Shown piece after piece: positions 6,284-8,230 of a stretch of 8,230 nt of DNA. The notes under the pieces are model-generated. The model searched no databases. It was not told where the DNA came from and saw only the letters and a program-made list of their open reading frames with translations. Source of the DNA: Rhodospirillales bacterium (GTDB lineage: Bacteria; Pseudomonadota; Alphaproteobacteria; JAREAF01); NCBI GenBank assembly GCA_029240475.1, contig JAREAF010000108.1, positions 1 to 8,230 of the forward strand, read 5' to 3'. Positions within the stretch are counted from its first letter, which is position 1; each line of letters starts with the position of its first letter. Both the position numbers and the translations under genes were made by a program.

Positions 6284-7432
6284 ATGTCTTCCCCTGCCAG
6301 ATACTTCGTCTGGATCGCGCTGTTCTCAGCGCCGGTTCCGGCCGCGGCTTATCTGGAATGCCATCAGGGCGCCTATTCGACGATCTGCGCGGAAGTAGGC
6401 GAGCCGGCGGGCGGCAGCGGCAATGGCGGGTCGGGCGGCGGGCCCGTTCAGACGCCCGCCATCCCGCAGACCGAGGACGAGCAGATGCGGGCCCTGATCG
6501 ACAGCGCCGAGGCGCTGCTGGCCCGCCGCAAGTACGACACCGCGCTCGCCGAGATCGAGGAGGCGCTGGTCCTGCGTCCGGGCGATCCCGATGCGTTGGC
6601 CGTGCGCGAGCGAATCCGGCAGGCCGCCGGCTATGCCAATCCCCCACCGGCGCTCCCTGCGACCGGCGCCACGGCAAGCTTCGACAGCGCGGCGGCGCCC
6701 GCGAGCCCGCCGCCCGCCTTCCTGCCCATGCTGGGCGACCCAGCCCAGCCGGCGCCGGTGGAAACCACGGTTGCCGCCGCGCCGCCGACCAGCGTCGTCG
6801 ACGCGCGCGGGCAGACGGTGGATCTGAGGCTCCCCGTCCCCGAGCAGATGCTGAACTCGCCCGCGCTCGGCGAGTGGCGCAAGGCCATGGACGCGGTGAC
6901 GCGCCGGGATTGGGCGGTGGCCGCCGCCTGGTTCAAGCAGGGGCTGAACAAGGACCCGGCCAACGACGCGCTGCTCCGCGCCGCGGACCTCGCCGACTTC
7001 ACCTTGCGGCAGCGGCAGCAGGAGGAGGCCGCAAAAGGCGCGCTGCAGCTCATCGACCAGGCCTTTGCCGCGCGCGATGCCGGCGATTTCCAGCGCCAGG
7101 ACGCGATCCTGGCCGAGATCCGCAACGACCCGCGCTACCGCGACCCCGCGGCGCAGCGCTGGCGCGACCTCGTCTTCGCGCATCTGGAGGCGCGTTCGCT
7201 CGAAGGCGGCTCCAAGCCGCCAGCGCAGATGACCGAGGCGGAGAAGAACGGGCTCATGACCCAGCGGCTGATCGGCGAGCTCCTCGCCGAGGATTGCCAG
7301 CGGATCGGCAACTCCGCGCTGCTCGCCGGGCGCACGGCCGATGCGAAGGTGGCATTCCAGGCGGCCGCCGCGCTGGCGCCGCATATTCCCCATTACCAGC
7401 GCACCGCGGAGACGCTGAACGGCGCGCAGTGA
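6284..7432 (+). CDS. Exported protein with TPR-like helical repeats, function unknown
   Basis: The 382-aa product begins with a plausible Sec signal peptide (1-22, ending PAAA before YLEC), so it is probably periplasmic or secreted. The mature N-terminus has two cysteines (26 and 35), then a Gly/Ser-rich linker (43-53). Three helical-hairpin units resemble TPRs: about 69-101 (ALLARRKYDTALAEIEEAL, then RPGDPDA), 196-228 (AVTRRDWAVAAAWFKQGL, then KDPAND) and 335-367 (NSALLAGRTADAKVAFQAAA, then AP). They are separated by a Pro/Ala-rich disordered stretch (about 119-170) and a helical Gln/Glu/Arg-rich middle (about 238-300). TPRs usually bind proteins or peptides. It is followed 22 bp later by the first of two small secreted paralogs, so it may be made and act with them; that is inference. 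No clear ribosome-binding site precedes the ATG, and an in-frame stop at 6242 limits upstream extension. I do not recognise a named family. Confidence 0.75.
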   Translation: MSSPARYFVWIALFSAPVPAAAYLECHQGAYSTICAEVGEPAGGSGNGGSGGGPVQTPAIPQTEDEQMRALIDSAEALLARRKYDTALAEIEEALVLRPGDPDALAVRERIRQAAGYANPPPALPATGATASFDSAAAPASPPPAFLPMLGDPAQPAPVETTVAAAPPTSVVDARGQTVDLRLPVPEQMLNSPALGEWRKAMDAVTRRDWAVAAAWFKQGLNKDPANDALLRAADLADFTLRQRQQEEAAKGALQLIDQAFAARDAGDFQRQDAILAEIRNDPRYRDPAAQRWRDLVFAHLEARSLEGGSKPPAQMTEAEKNGLMTQRLIGELLAEDCQRIGNSALLAGRTADAKVAFQAAAALAPHIPHYQRTAETLNGAQ

Positions 7433-7454
7433 CGAAATATCGAAGGGGGCTCTC

Positions 7455-7877
7455 GTGAGAATCGGACGGACGGTCGGCGCCCTGGCGCCGCTGCTGGCGA
7501 TGTGGTCTTGCGCGCAATATGAGGAGCCGGCCCCCATCGTCGGCTGGACTTGCCTGCCGAGTTACGGCGGCTGCGATGAATACGGGTCGAACTACACAAC
7601 CGCGAACGCCACCGTCGGCCTGCCCTTTGAATGGGCATTGTTCGCCAAGTGCAGCACGACGAGGGAGTGGGGACTCCAGTCGGTCGAAATCAACACCGGG
7701 CGGCTGCCGCCTGGGCTCGAGATCGAACCCACCAGATTTAGCATGGTCGGCGTGCCGACTCGCGCCGGGAGCTTCTCGTTCCAGATTCTGTTCCGCGGCA
7801 TCGAGTGCCCCGGAAGCAACTACCTGCCCTACGGCGACTGGACCCAGAGCTACACGATCGTCGTGACGGGGAATTAG
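7455..7877 (+). CDS. Small secreted cysteine-containing protein with He_PIG-like putative Ig segment, paralog 1
   Basis: The 140-aa product starts at a GTG preceded by GAAGGGGG (7442-7449). Its N-terminus is an export signal; cleavage after SCA would leave Gln21 at the new N-terminus. Cys19 is not in a canonical lipobox (MWSC), so a lipoprotein is possible but not favoured. The mature part shows IVGWTCLPSYGGCDEYG (28-44), then TVGLPFEW (53-60), and LPPGLEI (84-90) followed by VGVPTRAGSFSFQI (98-111). The last two blocks match the LPPGL...GTPT..G.Y.F pattern of putative-Ig (He_PIG) beta-sandwich domains, often found in exported proteins. Mature cysteines are 33, 40, 66 and 118, enough for two disulfides. 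It lies 22 bp after the TPR-like gene and 69 bp before a close paralog. Function is unknown; a binding or structural surface role would suit an Ig fold. Confidence 0.72.
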   Translation: MRIGRTVGALAPLLAMWSCAQYEEPAPIVGWTCLPSYGGCDEYGSNYTTANATVGLPFEWALFAKCSTTREWGLQSVEINTGRLPPGLEIEPTRFSMVGVPTRAGSFSFQILFRGIECPGSNYLPYGDWTQSYTIVVTGN

Positions 7878-8200
7878 GCGCCGACAAGGCCACAGGGGCA
7901 AACCCGGCCAGCGCCGCGGCCCGGGACGAGAAGAGGGGGACATCGCGTGAGGAAGCTTCGCGTCCTAGCTTTCATTGCCGTCATCGTTCTGCTGAGCAGC
8001 CTGGCACGGCATCACACGGCGACGGCGCAAATCGTCGGCTGGACTTGCCTGCCGACCTTCGGCGGATGCGACGAGTACGGGACGCCCGCGAGCACGGCGA
8101 ATGCCACCGTCGGCCTGCCGTTCGCATGGCATTTGGTGGCCGGCTGCAACACCGGTCAATGGGATCTTGCCTCGGCCGAGCTCAACACCGGGCGGCTGCC
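7536..8200 (+). repeat. Diverged tandem gene duplication
   Basis: Exact matches on the plus strand include 25 bases (7536-7560 with 8031-8055, offset 495), 17 bases (7608-7624 with 8103-8119, offset 495) and 18 bases (7691-7708 with 8183-8200, offset 492). The constant offset, shifting by one codon, shows duplication of a whole gene with later divergence, not scattered short repeats. The second copy continues past the window edge. Confidence 0.85.
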
Positions 8201-8230
8201 TCCGGGGCTGGAGTTCGAGTACTACACCTA
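7947..8230 (+). CDS. Small secreted He_PIG-like protein, paralog 2 (3' end outside window)
   Basis: An open frame of 94 codons runs from the GTG at 7947 off the right edge. AGGGGG (7934-7939) lies 7 bp before the start. The signal peptide is clear: a basic MRKLR start, a hydrophobic core LAFIAVIVLLSSLA, and a probable cut after ATA at residue 27, leaving Gln28. From Ile29 it aligns with paralog 1 without gaps through Cys67: IVGWTCLPTFGGCDEYG, then TANATVGLPFAW, then a one-residue gap before NTGRLPPGLEFE. About 45 of 64 aligned positions are identical by eye. Cys34, Cys41 and Cys67 match paralog 1 Cys33, Cys40 and Cys66. Paralog 1 has six extra residues (YEEPAP) between its N-terminal Gln and this block. 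The missing part should contain the G.PT..G.F.F half of the Ig-like segment. Confidence 0.78.
   Translation, partial: MRKLRVLAFIAVIVLLSSLARHHTATAQIVGWTCLPTFGGCDEYGTPASTANATVGLPFAWHLVAGCNTGQWDLASAELNTGRLPPGLEFEYYT

Noticed and set aside
7500..7514. Lipobox in paralog 1 at Cys19
   Set aside because: MWSC lacks the usual L-(A/S/T)-(G/A)-C pattern, and paralog 2 has no Cys there. Kept only as a possibility.
6326..7537. 403-codon minus-strand open frame
   Set aside because: It is the shadow of the TPR-like gene, which has a signal peptide and ordered repeats on the plus strand.
7903..7925. Terminator between the two paralogs (CCCGG...CCGGG)
   Set aside because: The short stem has a 13-base interior and no T-run; the paralogs may be cotranscribed.
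7254..7943. 229-codon minus-strand open frame
   Set aside because: It covers the gap and paralog 1 in antisense, whereas the plus-strand reading is supported by a duplicated homologous protein.

Overview
The window is 8.2 kb of very GC-rich DNA (third codon positions almost all G or C) with tightly packed genes on both strands. The probable ethylmalonyl-CoA-pathway pair and the style of the other proteins suggest an alphaproteobacterium, perhaps of the Rhodospirillales type. That placement is inference from protein character; no marker gene is present.

Layout: (1) 2-1570 (+) is the 3' part of a gene that runs in from the left edge. It encodes a Pro/Ala-rich linker, an FkbM methyltransferase domain and a second class I SAM-methyltransferase domain. 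(2) 1506-2339 (-) is a pyridoxal kinase (pdxY) that converges on the first gene, their coding ends overlapping by 65 bp. (3) 2452-3336 and 3336-4373 (+), divergent from pdxY across a 112-bp promoter region, form a two-gene unit with overlapping stop and start. They encode a CitE-like CoA-ester enzyme, most like (3S)-malyl-CoA thioesterase (Mcl2), and a double-hotdog mesaconyl-CoA hydratase. Together they point to the ethylmalonyl-CoA pathway of acetyl-CoA assimilation. (4) 4441-5625 and 5641-6108 (+) are a GT-B glycosyltransferase-like protein and a PhnB-like VOC protein, 15 bp apart and probably cotranscribed. The ribosome-binding site of the first lies in the loop of a possible 7-bp GC hairpin.

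(5) After an AT-rich stretch (6171-6270, 34% G+C by hand count) comes a cluster of exported proteins of unknown role: a signal-peptide protein with TPR-like helical repeats (6284-7432), then two tandem paralogs (7455-7877, and 7947 to beyond the right edge). Each paralog is a small secreted cysteine-containing protein with a signature near IVGWTCLP..GGCDEYG, followed by a putative-Ig (He_PIG-like) segment. The second paralog is cut by the window edge. This exported cluster is the least ordinary part of the window.

No tRNA, rRNA, CRISPR array, transposase or integrase was seen. Every gene gap is under 200 bp.
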